Positions 1 to 6,959 of a DNA stretch of 9,133 nucleotides are shown here, piece by piece. The first letter of the stretch is position 1; the number at the start of each line of letters is the position of its first letter. The notes below the pieces were generated by a model. It saw only the letters and a list, made by a program, of their open reading frames with translations, made no database searches and was not told the origin of the DNA. A program made the translations under genes and the position numbers. Source of the stretch: Clostridia bacterium (GTDB taxonomy: Bacteria > Bacillota > Clostridia > Christensenellales > Borkfalkiaceae); assembly GCA_017628935.1 (NCBI GenBank), contig JAGBYC010000201.1, positions 1 to 9,133 of the forward strand, written 5' to 3'.

Positions 1-1
1 A

Positions 2-40
2 AACTACGCTAAAAAGTGTTACGATAAATTAAAGGCTTAA
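2..40 (+). CDS. possible 3' end of an upstream gene (partial)
   Basis: A short open stretch runs in from the left edge and ends at TAA (38-40), 33 bases before the start of the ABC transporter gene. The visible tail reads NYAKKCYDKLKA. This lysine-rich ending is plausible for a real protein, but twelve residues cannot identify a family. The next frame is also open, to a TAA at 30-32, so the frame choice is weak. If real, the gene would probably be co-transcribed with the ABC gene, since I see no convincing terminator between them. Confidence 0.3.
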   Translation, partial: NYAKKCYDKLKA

Positions 41-73
41 AACTTATAAACTTTGTAAGCTAAAGGAAGAATT

Positions 74-1642
74 ATGAAAAACCAACATTTAAACGCTTTG
101 TCTAATAAAATAGACGGGTTAAAATTTAAACAAATATTATTAATTTTACTTGGCACGATATCGGCAGCGTTATCGGTAGTTTTTGCCTTTTTAATTGAAG
201 GGTTAGTTGACGCCGTTGTAAATAATAACGGCTTAACGCTTAAAGTTATAAACGCAGTTATCGTTGCCGTTTTAATTTTTATATCGTCGGCACTTGTTAA
301 TTTTTTAGCCGAAAAGTATAAAATTGACGCTGAAAAAAGCATTAAAAACTACGTTGTTAAAGGCTACGTTGAAAAGGCGTACGTAAACGGCGAACTTTTA
401 ACGGGCGACGTTGTTACCCGTTTAGAAAGCGAGGCTGTTGCTTTTTCTTCAAGTGTAATGACGGTTGTTCCTAAAATAGTAACTTCGATTATAAGGCTTG
501 TACTTATTTTAGTTGGTATTTTTGTAATAAACGCTATTTTCGGTTTAGTGGTGGCAATAGCAGGTGTAATTATCGTTTTAGTTACCGTTGTTGTTAGACG
601 CGTTACCGTAAAACTTTATAAAAAAACTCGTGAAGAAAACGCTAACGTTTCTTCATACTTAACTGAAGTTGACGAAAATTTATTAGCCGTTAAAGGCTTG
701 CGTGCTGAAAGCGTAGTTGAAAGCCGTTACGACAAAGAGCTTACCTCATACGCTAAGGCTAAAAAATCACAATATTATTTTCAAGCAGGTTTTTCTTCGC
801 TTATTCCTTTTGCGTTTAACTTAGCGTTTTTGCTTGCCGTGTTATTAAGTAAAGAGTACGTTTTTGGTATCGTTGCAATAGTTCAACTTATTATGCAAGC
901 GCGCACACCTATTACGTCGTTTGCAAGTTTAATTGCTACTTACTACGAAATGGGCGTTTCTGCTACAAGACTTGTAGGTTTAACTGGCAACGCAGAAACT
1001 TATACTGCCGTAGACGGTGAGTTTGATAAGTTAGAAGTTAACAACGTTAACTTCTCGTATGAAAACGAAAGCGTTATAAAAGATTTTTCGTTAACCGTTA
1101 ATAAGGGCGAAAGGGTTGTTATTAAAGGTGAAACGGGCGTAGGTAAAACTACTTTACTTAAACTTTTAACTGGTATTTATAAGCCAACTAACGGCGTTGT
1201 TAGTTACGTATATAACGGCGTAGGGTACGACGCAAATTCAGTTAAAAACGCCTTTTCAGTAGCATACCAAGGACATTTAATTTTTAGTGGCACGGTTAAA
1301 GATAATTTAACGTTGTCTAACCCTACGGCTACTGATGAAGAAATTTCAAGCGCCATTAATTTTGCCGTTTTAGGCGACGTTGTATCTCAAGTTGGTTTAA
1401 GTGGTATTATCGGCGAAAGAGGCACTACCTTATCTGAAGGACAAAACCAACGCTTAGCAATAGCAAGGGCTGTTCTTTCAAACGCTGGCGTAATTATATT
1501 AGACGAACCAACGTCGGCACTTGATGAAAAAACTAAAGCCGAACTTTTAAATAATATTGCATCTTCAAACAAAACCTTTATTATCGTTACGCACGATAGT
1601 GAGGTTGAAAAGTTAGCGTCAAAGGTTGTTGAAATAAAGTAA
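74..1642 (+). CDS. ABC exporter half-transporter (fused membrane and ATPase domains)
   Basis: This is an exporter-type ABC protein with an N-terminal membrane domain and a C-terminal ATPase. Hydrophobic helices lie near residues 19-48, 58-78, 132-155, 156-176, 240-262 and 264-285. The ATPase begins near residue 320. It has Walker A GETGVGKTT (352-360), the Q-loop glutamine at 399, an LSEGQ signature (453-457), Walker B with D477 and E478, and the H-loop histidine at 507, so it should be active. At 522 residues it is shorter than the usual 570-600, mainly from short loops. The LSEGQ variant of LSGGQ is also found in other Firmicutes transporters. The start is supported by AAAGGA six bases upstream. 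Such proteins work as dimers. No partner gene is visible, so it is either a homodimer or paired with a gene to the left. The substrate cannot be read from the sequence: peptide, lipid or drug are all possible. It lies 42 bases ahead of alr on the same strand and may share its transcript. Confidence 0.93.
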   Translation: MKNQHLNALSNKIDGLKFKQILLILLGTISAALSVVFAFLIEGLVDAVVNNNGLTLKVINAVIVAVLIFISSALVNFLAEKYKIDAEKSIKNYVVKGYVEKAYVNGELLTGDVVTRLESEAVAFSSSVMTVVPKIVTSIIRLVLILVGIFVINAIFGLVVAIAGVIIVLVTVVVRRVTVKLYKKTREENANVSSYLTEVDENLLAVKGLRAESVVESRYDKELTSYAKAKKSQYYFQAGFSSLIPFAFNLAFLLAVLLSKEYVFGIVAIVQLIMQARTPITSFASLIATYYEMGVSATRLVGLTGNAETYTAVDGEFDKLEVNNVNFSYENESVIKDFSLTVNKGERVVIKGETGVGKTTLLKLLTGIYKPTNGVVSYVYNGVGYDANSVKNAFSVAYQGHLIFSGTVKDNLTLSNPTATDEEISSAINFAVLGDVVSQVGLSGIIGERGTTLSEGQNQRLAIARAVLSNAGVIILDEPTSALDEKTKAELLNNIASSNKTFIIVTHDSEVEKLASKVVEIK

Positions 1643-1684
1643 ACATTATTTATAAAAAGGCATATTTTAATAAGAGGTTAAAAT

Positions 1685-2701
1685 ATGTCTAAGCAAATAA
1701 CAGCAGAAATTTCTATTAAAAACTTACTTTACAACGTTAAACAAGTTAAAAAACTAATAGGTAAAAGTAAGTTTTGTGCCGTTATTAAAGCCGACGCTTA
1801 CGGGCACGGGCTTACAGAGTTTGCTAACGCTTTGTATCCTAACGTAGATGCGTACGCAGTTTCGCTTGAAAGTGAGTGCGTTAAGTTAAGGCAGGCGGGA
1901 ATAGATAAAGAAATTATTTTGTTAACCCCCGTATTTACTGATAACGTTGAAAGGCTTATTTTAAATAAAATAACCTTGTCGGTTAGTACGGAAGAAGAGT
2001 TAAAACTAATATATCGCTATGCTAAAAAGTTAGGCAGGGTAGTTAAAATTCATTTTGCGTTAAACACGGGCATGAATAGGCTTGGGTTTAGTAGTGAAAG
2101 TGAAGTATTAAATGCAGTTAATTACGTTAAAAAGCATAAAAACAACCTGTTTTTAACGGGTGCGTTTTCACATCTTGGCAACGCTAAAAACGTAAAATAC
2201 GCTAACTGTCAGCGCAAGCAGTTTGAATTATTAGTAAGGCTAATAAAGGAATATAACGTTAACGCCACGTTACATTTAGCGTCGTCTGGCGGGGTATTAC
2301 TTGGCGAAAAGTTTTTATACGATATGGTAAGGGTTGGCATAATGCTTTACGGTTATACTCCGTATAAAACTAAAAAAATAACCCTTAAAAAAACGGCAAC
2401 TATTTTAGCGCCGATACTACTTAGCCGTGATAACGTTTTTAATAAGCGCGTTATGTACGGTGATAAAAAGTGCAAAACTAATAGTATAAGCGTAGCGCGT
2501 ATAGGCTATGCTGACGGAATAAGGCGTGAAAAAACCTACGGCGTTATAGGTAACGCGTGTATGGACGTTAGCGCCGTTAAAAAAGTAAACGGTAATAATT
2601 TTATTATTAGCGATTTAAGTTTACTTTCTAAAAAATATCACACCATTACTTACGAAACTTTAGTTAGCGTGTTAAAGCGCGCTGAAAGGATATATAAATG
2701 A
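1685..2701 (+). CDS. alr: alanine racemase (PLP-dependent)
   Basis: The enzyme interconverts L- and D-alanine in the cytoplasm and supplies D-alanine for peptidoglycan. The PLP lysine is K35 in the motif VIKADAYGHG. The TGMNRLGF motif carries R132. H163 lies in SHLGN, and R216 in RVGIMLYG corresponds to the arginine that contacts the PLP ring. The second catalytic base is Y275 in the GYADG motif, and the C-terminal substrate-site motif CMD is at 292-294. The order matches fold-type III racemases. At 338 residues it is about 30-50 shorter than usual. The shortening lies in the C-terminal beta domain, where the usual GDEV segment after CMD is reduced. AAGAGG (1672-1677) is its ribosome site. 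Its stop overlaps the rsmD start as ATGA, which suggests translational coupling. It could be a specialised racemase rather than the main one, but all key residues I can place are intact. Confidence 0.95.
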   Translation: MSKQITAEISIKNLLYNVKQVKKLIGKSKFCAVIKADAYGHGLTEFANALYPNVDAYAVSLESECVKLRQAGIDKEIILLTPVFTDNVERLILNKITLSVSTEEELKLIYRYAKKLGRVVKIHFALNTGMNRLGFSSESEVLNAVNYVKKHKNNLFLTGAFSHLGNAKNVKYANCQRKQFELLVRLIKEYNVNATLHLASSGGVLLGEKFLYDMVRVGIMLYGYTPYKTKKITLKKTATILAPILLSRDNVFNKRVMYGDKKCKTNSISVARIGYADGIRREKTYGVIGNACMDVSAVKKVNGNNFIISDLSLLSKKYHTITYETLVSVLKRAERIYK

Positions 2702-3231
2702 GAGTTGTTAGTGGAAAACACAAAGGCCGTGTTTTAGATAAATTTAAAGGCGACGCTATTCGCCCTACTGCCGATAGAGCAAAAGAAGCGCTTTTTAACA
2801 TACTATCTTATAGCGTTACGGGTGCAAACTTTTTAGACCTTTTTTCTGGTACTGGTAGTATAGGTATAGAAGCGTTGTCACGCGGGGCAAAAAAAGTTAC
2901 CTTCGTTGACGCTAGCAAAGAAAGTGCTAATATTATAAAAAGCAATTTAACAAAGTTAAAAGAAGTATCAAGCGTAGAACTTTTAAGCGCTGAAACGTTT
3001 TTACTTAAAACTAGTGATACTTACGATATTATATTTTTAGACCCTCCGTATTCTTTTAACGAAGCGGACAAGCTGTTTGAAATAATAAAAAACCGTAATC
3101 TTTTAAACGAAAACGGTATAGTTATTTACGAACACGCAAGTGAAAACAAGTTTAATAGTGATTTTTTAGAAATTTACGATACTAGAAAATACGGTATAGC
3201 AACCTTTGATTTTTTAAGGAGCATAAAATGA
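2698..3231 (+). CDS. rsmD: 16S rRNA (guanine-966-N2)-methyltransferase RsmD
   Basis: RsmD methylates N2 of G966 in 16S rRNA during assembly of the small ribosomal subunit, using S-adenosylmethionine. The N-terminus has the family signature RPTADRAKEALFNIL (about 22-36). The SAM-binding motif I, DLFSGTGSIGIE, is at 47-58, and the catalytic motif IV, DPPY, is at 115-118, typical of methylation on exocyclic amino groups. The 177-residue length is normal. The gene overlaps alr at its start and coaD at its end, each as ATGA. The rsmD-coaD pair is a widely conserved neighbourhood in Firmicutes, which supports the assignment over other small DPPY methyltransferases. No separate ribosome-binding sequence of note is visible, so translation probably depends on re-initiation after alr. 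Confidence 0.95.
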   Translation: MRVVSGKHKGRVLDKFKGDAIRPTADRAKEALFNILSYSVTGANFLDLFSGTGSIGIEALSRGAKKVTFVDASKESANIIKSNLTKLKEVSSVELLSAETFLLKTSDTYDIIFLDPPYSFNEADKLFEIIKNRNLLNENGIVIYEHASENKFNSDFLEIYDTRKYGIATFDFLRSIK

Positions 3232-3698
3232 AAAAAGCAGTATTTGCAGGCACTTTCGACCCTATTACTAAAGGGCACGAAAAGGTTATAGAAAAAGCGT
3301 CGAATTTATTCGACGAAGTTATAGTTGCTATATGTATAAACCCTAAAAAAACGTCGCTTTATACTAAAGAGGCGCGCCTTGAAATGATAAATTCGGCCAC
3401 TAAAAAATACTCTAACGTAAAAACCGTAATACACGACGGGCTTGTAGTTGACCTTATGAAAGAAGTAGGCGCAATTTATTACGTAAGGGGGGTTAGAAAT
3501 AATACCGACTATCTTTATGAAAACGATATGTATTTTTTAAATAAAGATTTATACCCTGAACTTATAACTATGTATTTTCCTTGTGAAAAAAACTTGCTTG
3601 AAGTTAGTTCTACTAAGGTTAGAAACGCAATTAGTAACGGGGAAGACTTATCGCCGTATTTATCAAGCGAAGTTATTAACGTAATAAAAAAGTTATAA
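3228..3698 (+). CDS. coaD: phosphopantetheine adenylyltransferase
   Basis: CoaD transfers AMP from ATP to 4'-phosphopantetheine, giving dephospho-CoA, the penultimate step of coenzyme A synthesis. The nucleotidyltransferase motif GTFDPITKGH lies at 8-17, with H17 as the catalytic histidine. RGVR (87-90) and the following TDYLYENDM segment match the conserved RGLR and DFEYE region. The C-terminal SSTKVR motif (127-132) matches the ISSS-VR motif that contacts ATP phosphates. At 156 residues it has the expected length. AAGGAG (3216-3221), inside the end of rsmD, is its ribosome site, and its ATG overlaps the rsmD stop. Its last leucine codon TTA is also, on the other strand, the TAA stop of the convergent ylbJ-like gene, giving a 6-base tail-to-tail overlap. 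Confidence 0.97.
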   Translation: MKKAVFAGTFDPITKGHEKVIEKASNLFDEVIVAICINPKKTSLYTKEARLEMINSATKKYSNVKTVIHDGLVVDLMKEVGAIYYVRGVRNNTDYLYENDMYFLNKDLYPELITMYFPCEKNLLEVSSTKVRNAISNGEDLSPYLSSEVINVIKKL

Positions 3699-4688
3699 AA
3701 CAAAACTAAAAATTATTAAACTTAAAATAAACGAATACGTGCCTTGAATAATTTTTGCCAAAATAAAAAACGAACTTTTAATTTTGCATTTATTTAGGTA
3801 CGTAAGCGATTGCATTATTATTGATAATCCACCAAATGAAATTAAAAACGATGTTAACGAAAGGGTAAGTGGAGTAACGCCTTGTTTTGATAGTAGGTGG
3901 CAACCTTTGGTGCACTCAATTAAGCCTGAAATAAAACCTTCGCCTAAATTTAAGGTAGTAAAAGGTTTTAATAAAAGGTTGAAAACGTAAGATAACGGCG
4001 TTAACGCGTTAAAATAAAACAAAACGTCTGACAAAACGTAAAAAATAGATATAAATCCACCCACCATTAAAACGGAAATTACTGAAGAATAAACGCTTTC
4101 ATAAAGCAAGTTATCAGTTTTTGCAAATGATAGCGTTTGTAATTTATTAAAGGGCTTGTCGCCGTAGTTTTTAAAGGTTAGGGCTGTTAAAAGGGCTGAT
4201 GCCACGTGCACGGCAAACAGTATAAAACCGTAAAATTTGTTATTAAAAGTTGCCGTTCCTATTGCGCCTATTATAAATAACGGACCTGACGTAGAGGCTA
4301 ATACGGAAGCGCGTTTACTTTCCCCCTCGCTAATAGCGTTTGCTAAGTAAAGGTCGGTAACGGTACGGCTGCCAACTGGATAGCCCGAAATAACGCTTAT
4401 AAAAAAGGCGTAAAACGACGCGCCACTAAGATTAAATATTTTACGCATAGGCTTGTCAAACTTACTAAAAACGGCGCAAAAAATTTGTAGTCCCGTAAGT
4501 AAAGCCGTTAAAAAGAAGAAGGGTAGTAGCGAAGGTAATACGCTAAAGCACCAAAGTTTTAAGCCGTTTAACGCGCTTTCAATAAACCTATCTGGGTAAA
4601 TTATTATAGCCGTCATTATTAAAATTATAAAAACCGATAATAAAATTTTGCTAATACGGTTACTACTAAATTTTTTAAACTTAATCAC
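3693..4688 (-). CDS. ylbJ: YlbJ-like sporulation integral membrane protein
   Basis: This polytopic membrane protein belongs to the nucleoside-recognition (Gate) family that includes Bacillus YlbJ and SpmA. The motif SGYPVGSRT at 101-109, followed by SGPLFIIGAIG at 135-144, matches the YlbJ signature. A second half carries ISFGGLSIIMQSL at 283-295, as in the second Gate repeat. Hydrophobic segments lie near 12-31, 43-75, 91-103, 134-147, 152-171, 201-226, 231-241, 272-292 and 306-330. At 331 residues it is shorter than Bacillus YlbJ (about 400). In Bacillus the gene is made in the mother cell and is needed for spore resistance; the transported molecule is unknown. Proximity to rsmD and coaD is a known Firmicutes arrangement. 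The first available start is GTG at 4686-4688, and no clear Shine-Dalgarno precedes it. An internal ATG at residue 25 would cut into the first helix, so the exact start is uncertain. Confidence 0.88.
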   Translation of the reverse strand: MIKFKKFSSNRISKILLSVFIILIMTAIIIYPDRFIESALNGLKLWCFSVLPSLLPFFFLTALLTGLQIFCAVFSKFDKPMRKIFNLSGASFYAFFISVISGYPVGSRTVTDLYLANAISEGESKRASVLASTSGPLFIIGAIGTATFNNKFYGFILFAVHVASALLTALTFKNYGDKPFNKLQTLSFAKTDNLLYESVYSSVISVLMVGGFISIFYVLSDVLFYFNALTPLSYVFNLLLKPFTTLNLGEGFISGLIECTKGCHLLSKQGVTPLTLSLTSFLISFGGLSIIMQSLTYLNKCKIKSSFFILAKIIQGTYSFILSLIIFSFVL

Positions 4689-4718
4689 GATAAATTTTAC
4701 TATTATTAAAGGAAAATT

Positions 4719-6032
4719 ATGTATAAACTTTTTGAAACGGAAGATACGAATATTGTTGATAGCAACGCGCCTCTTGCCGATAGAATGCGCCCACAGTCGT
4801 TAAGGGAATTTTTAGGGCAAACGGAAGTGGCTGGCGACGGTAGTTTACTTCGCCGTGCAATTACTATGGACAGGCTTGGCAGTTGTATTTTTTACGGCCC
4901 TCCGGGTACTGGTAAAACTACGCTTGCTAATATTATTGCTAATTCAACAAGTGGTAACTTTGTTAAATTAAACGCTGTAACAAGTGGCGTTCAAGACGTT
5001 AAAAAGGCAGTTGACCTTGCTAAACAAGATATGCTTACCTATGGTAAGAAAACTTATTTATTGCTTGACGAATGCCACCGTTTTAATAAAACTCAACAAG
5101 ATAGTTTATTGCCGTCGATAGAAAGTGGAACTATTGTGTTTATAGGTTCTACTACTGAAAATCCGTACGCGTCAATGACGCCGGCTATTATTTCGCGTTG
5201 CCGTGTTTTTGAGTTTAAAAGTTTAAGTGACGATACTGTTAAAGGCGCTTTAAAAAAGGCTCTTACAGACAAAAAGCGTGGCTTAGGTAACGTAAACGCC
5301 GAAGTTAGTGAAGATGCAATTTCGCATATTGCAAGGGTATCTGCAGGCGATTTGCGTACTGCGTATAACGCGTTAGAACTTGCCGTTTTAACAACTCCAG
5401 TTAGTGACGACGGCGTAGTTAGGGTAACCGTTAAAGACGCAGAACAGTCTATACAAAAAAAGTCGCTTTCAATTGATGAAAATACGTACTATCACTTATT
5501 AAGCGCATTTTGTAAAAGTTTGCGTGGTAGTGATAGCGACGCTGCAATTTATTATAGCCAACGCTTAATTAAAGCAGGTTGCGACCCGTTAGTTATTGCA
5601 AGAAGGCTTATAGTTCACTCTGCTGAAGATATAGGTTTAGCCGACCCGTTTGCTATGGTTATGGCTACGTCGGCATTAACGGCTATGCAAAACATAGGCT
5701 TACCTGAAGGGCTTATTCCACTTACCGAAGCAATTATTTACGTGTGCGAAGCGCATAAATCAAATTCCGTTATCGTGGCGCTTGAAGAAGCTGGTAACGA
5801 CGTAGAGATAGTGCGTGACGACGATATTCCACCATATTTAATTAACCCTGCTTATCGTGACGAAAAGGGCAAAAAAGAAAGTGCTGAATATAAATATCCA
5901 CATCTTTACGGCGAGTGGGTAAAACAACAATACTTGCCTAATAAGTTAAAAGATAAAAAGTATTATCGCCCAACAACACACGGTTATGAAAGTGAAATTT
6001 TAAAAACAAGAAAGGAAAAGGGCAAAGAGTAA
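4719..6032 (+). CDS. rarA: replication-associated recombination protein A (RarA/MgsA AAA+ ATPase)
   Basis: RarA is a DNA-dependent AAA+ ATPase, related to clamp-loader subunits, that acts at stalled or damaged replication forks. The N-terminus (PLADRMRPQSLREFLGQ, about 18-34) is typical. Walker A GPPGTGKTT is at 60-68. Walker B has D117 and E118 within the family signature DECHRFNKTQQD. Sensor 1 GSTTEN is at 143-148, followed by the arginine-finger region SRCRVFEF. The C-terminal half (about 190-430) is the MgsA-type tetramerisation domain, including HSAEDIGLADP and a closing YKYPHLYGEW stretch. The 437-residue length is standard. The start is supported by AAAGGA and fits the family N-terminus. 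It is divergent from the ylbJ-like gene, with only 30 bases between the starts, so the two promoters must lie within or overlap each other's coding ends. Confidence 0.97.
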   Translation: MYKLFETEDTNIVDSNAPLADRMRPQSLREFLGQTEVAGDGSLLRRAITMDRLGSCIFYGPPGTGKTTLANIIANSTSGNFVKLNAVTSGVQDVKKAVDLAKQDMLTYGKKTYLLLDECHRFNKTQQDSLLPSIESGTIVFIGSTTENPYASMTPAIISRCRVFEFKSLSDDTVKGALKKALTDKKRGLGNVNAEVSEDAISHIARVSAGDLRTAYNALELAVLTTPVSDDGVVRVTVKDAEQSIQKKSLSIDENTYYHLLSAFCKSLRGSDSDAAIYYSQRLIKAGCDPLVIARRLIVHSAEDIGLADPFAMVMATSALTAMQNIGLPEGLIPLTEAIIYVCEAHKSNSVIVALEEAGNDVEIVRDDDIPPYLINPAYRDEKGKKESAEYKYPHLYGEWVKQQYLPNKLKDKKYYRPTTHGYESEILKTRKEKGKE

Positions 6033-6064
6033 AACTTGTCGTTTTACGGCTAAAAAAGTCAATT

Positions 6065-6081
6065 TAACTATAAAATAGTTA
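6065..6081 (+). terminator. weak hairpin after rarA, possible terminator
   Basis: TAACTA and TAGTTA form a 6-bp inverted repeat around a 5-base loop, followed by the T-rich run TTGTTTT. It is the only candidate end for the rarA transcript before the next promoter. The stem is almost pure A/T and would be unstable, so rarA may read through into the kinase unit. Confidence 0.25.
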
Positions 6082-6109
6082 TTGTTTTAATAAAGAAACT
6101 TTGTTTTTC

Positions 6110-6138
6110 TTGACTAATTGAAACAATTATTGTAAAAT
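6110..6138 (+). promoter_or_regulatory. sigma-A-type promoter of the tyrosine-kinase unit
   Basis: A near-consensus -35 box TTGACT (6110-6115) and -10 box TAAAAT (6133-6138) are separated by exactly 17 bases. This is the best promoter in the window. It lies 33 bases before the start at 6171, which gives a short leader of about 25 bases carrying the ribosome site AAAGGGGA (6158-6165). It makes the three-gene kinase-phosphatase unit independently transcribed from rarA. Confidence 0.75.
6115..6129. promoter_or_regulatory. perfect palindrome in the promoter spacer, candidate operator
   Basis: TAATTG and CAATTA form perfect 6-base arms around AAA, starting at the last base of the -35 box and ending four bases before the -10 box. 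A dimeric repressor bound here would block RNA polymerase. The arms are AT-rich and short palindromes are frequent in this composition, so the operator role is inference. No regulator gene lies nearby to pair with it. Confidence 0.35.
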
Positions 6139-6170
6139 AAAAAATAATAAAACAAACAAAGGGGAAATCA

Positions 6171-6947
6171 ATGGAAGAAAAGGACACAAAAGCGATATCT
6201 TTTAAAGATATTGGAACCCTCATTAAAAGTAACTTGATATTAGTAATTTCAATAATTATTATATCTGGCTTATTAGGTTGTTTATATGCGTTATTTATTC
6301 AACCAGTTGAATTTACTGCAACCACTCTTTTAGAAGTAAGATATAAAGAAAGCGACGTTGAAGGTGAGTTTACTGAATCTGAAAAAGGTAAGTCAGACTC
6401 GTCTATTTATTCGTTTGCTAGATATCTTCCAAAGGGTTATGAAGTATTATTTACTTCACCATCATACGTTAAATCGTATAATGAAAACGAATTAAACGTA
6501 AACAACCCTCTCTATGGTTCGTTATATTTTAATATCGACGAAGATTTAGACGTATTATTTACCGTTTCATACACTTATTCTAAAAGATGTTCTGGCCAAG
6601 AATTTATTAACACAAAAAATTCAGTTGCTGAAACGTTAGATAAGTATATTGCAGAGGCTATTCAAAAAGTTAATGAAGACGATGCCAGCGTTTACGCTAA
6701 CCGTCTTGCAGTAGTATCTAAAGCGGCTGACAGTACGGTTTCTACTGATAAAGGTATGCTTAAAATAGGCATTATTGCAACGCTTATAGGTGTAATTATT
6801 GCTTTCGTTGTGTTAATTATTAAACACCTTTTAGACGAAACCGTTGGCGAAAAAGAAGACGTTGAAGAATTAACAGGCACTACCGTTATAGCGTTTATTC
6901 CACTTGTTCAACTTGAAAAAGATGGCGCTAAAAAAAGTAAGTCGTAG
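6171..6947 (+). CDS. Wzz/CapA-type polysaccharide co-polymerase, membrane activator of the tyrosine kinase
   Basis: Proteins of this type (CapA, YwqC, CpsC) sit in the membrane, influence polysaccharide chain length, and activate a separate cytoplasmic BY-kinase through their C-terminal tail. The sequence shows the expected topology. There is a short cytoplasmic N-terminus, a first helix near 22-43 followed by QPVEFTATTLLEV as in the Wzz family, an extracytoplasmic region of about 150 residues, and a second helix near 198-220. The cytoplasmic tail ends with KEDVEELTGTTVIAFIPLV, the familiar EED-to-IP motif of kinase activators. The 258-residue length suits the Gram-positive subfamily, in which the kinase is a separate gene. 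It is first in the unit under the 6110-6138 promoter. The kinase gene follows after 12 bases, and its ribosome site overlaps this stop codon. The extracytoplasmic region shows no motif I recognise, so the polymer involved is unknown. Confidence 0.9.
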   Translation: MEEKDTKAISFKDIGTLIKSNLILVISIIIISGLLGCLYALFIQPVEFTATTLLEVRYKESDVEGEFTESEKGKSDSSIYSFARYLPKGYEVLFTSPSYVKSYNENELNVNNPLYGSLYFNIDEDLDVLFTVSYTYSKRCSGQEFINTKNSVAETLDKYIAEAIQKVNEDDASVYANRLAVVSKAADSTVSTDKGMLKIGIIATLIGVIIAFVVLIIKHLLDETVGEKEDVEELTGTTVIAFIPLVQLEKDGAKKSKS

Positions 6948-6959
6948 GAGGTAACTATT

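Noticed and set aside
37..342. Minus-strand open frame of 101 codons opposite the start of the ABC gene
   Set aside because: It is antisense to the N-terminal part of a complete ABC transporter, with no ribosome site or family motif.
3752..3769. An 18-base match, TTTTTGCCAAAATAAAAA, also found at 8403-8420
   Set aside because: One copy is inside the ylbJ-like coding sequence and the other between two terminators. The match is mostly A and T runs and flanking bases diverge, so chance in an AT-rich region is the simplest reading.
3784..3990. Open frame of 68 codons on the plus strand
   Set aside because: It lies entirely within the well-supported minus-strand ylbJ-like gene, has no ribosome site and no recognisable motif, and is best read as a shadow frame.
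6079..6093. AT-only inverted repeat TTATT-GTTTT-AATAA upstream of the kinase promoter
   Set aside because: It has five-base A/T arms in a very AT-rich gap where several similar repeats occur; nothing separates it from background.
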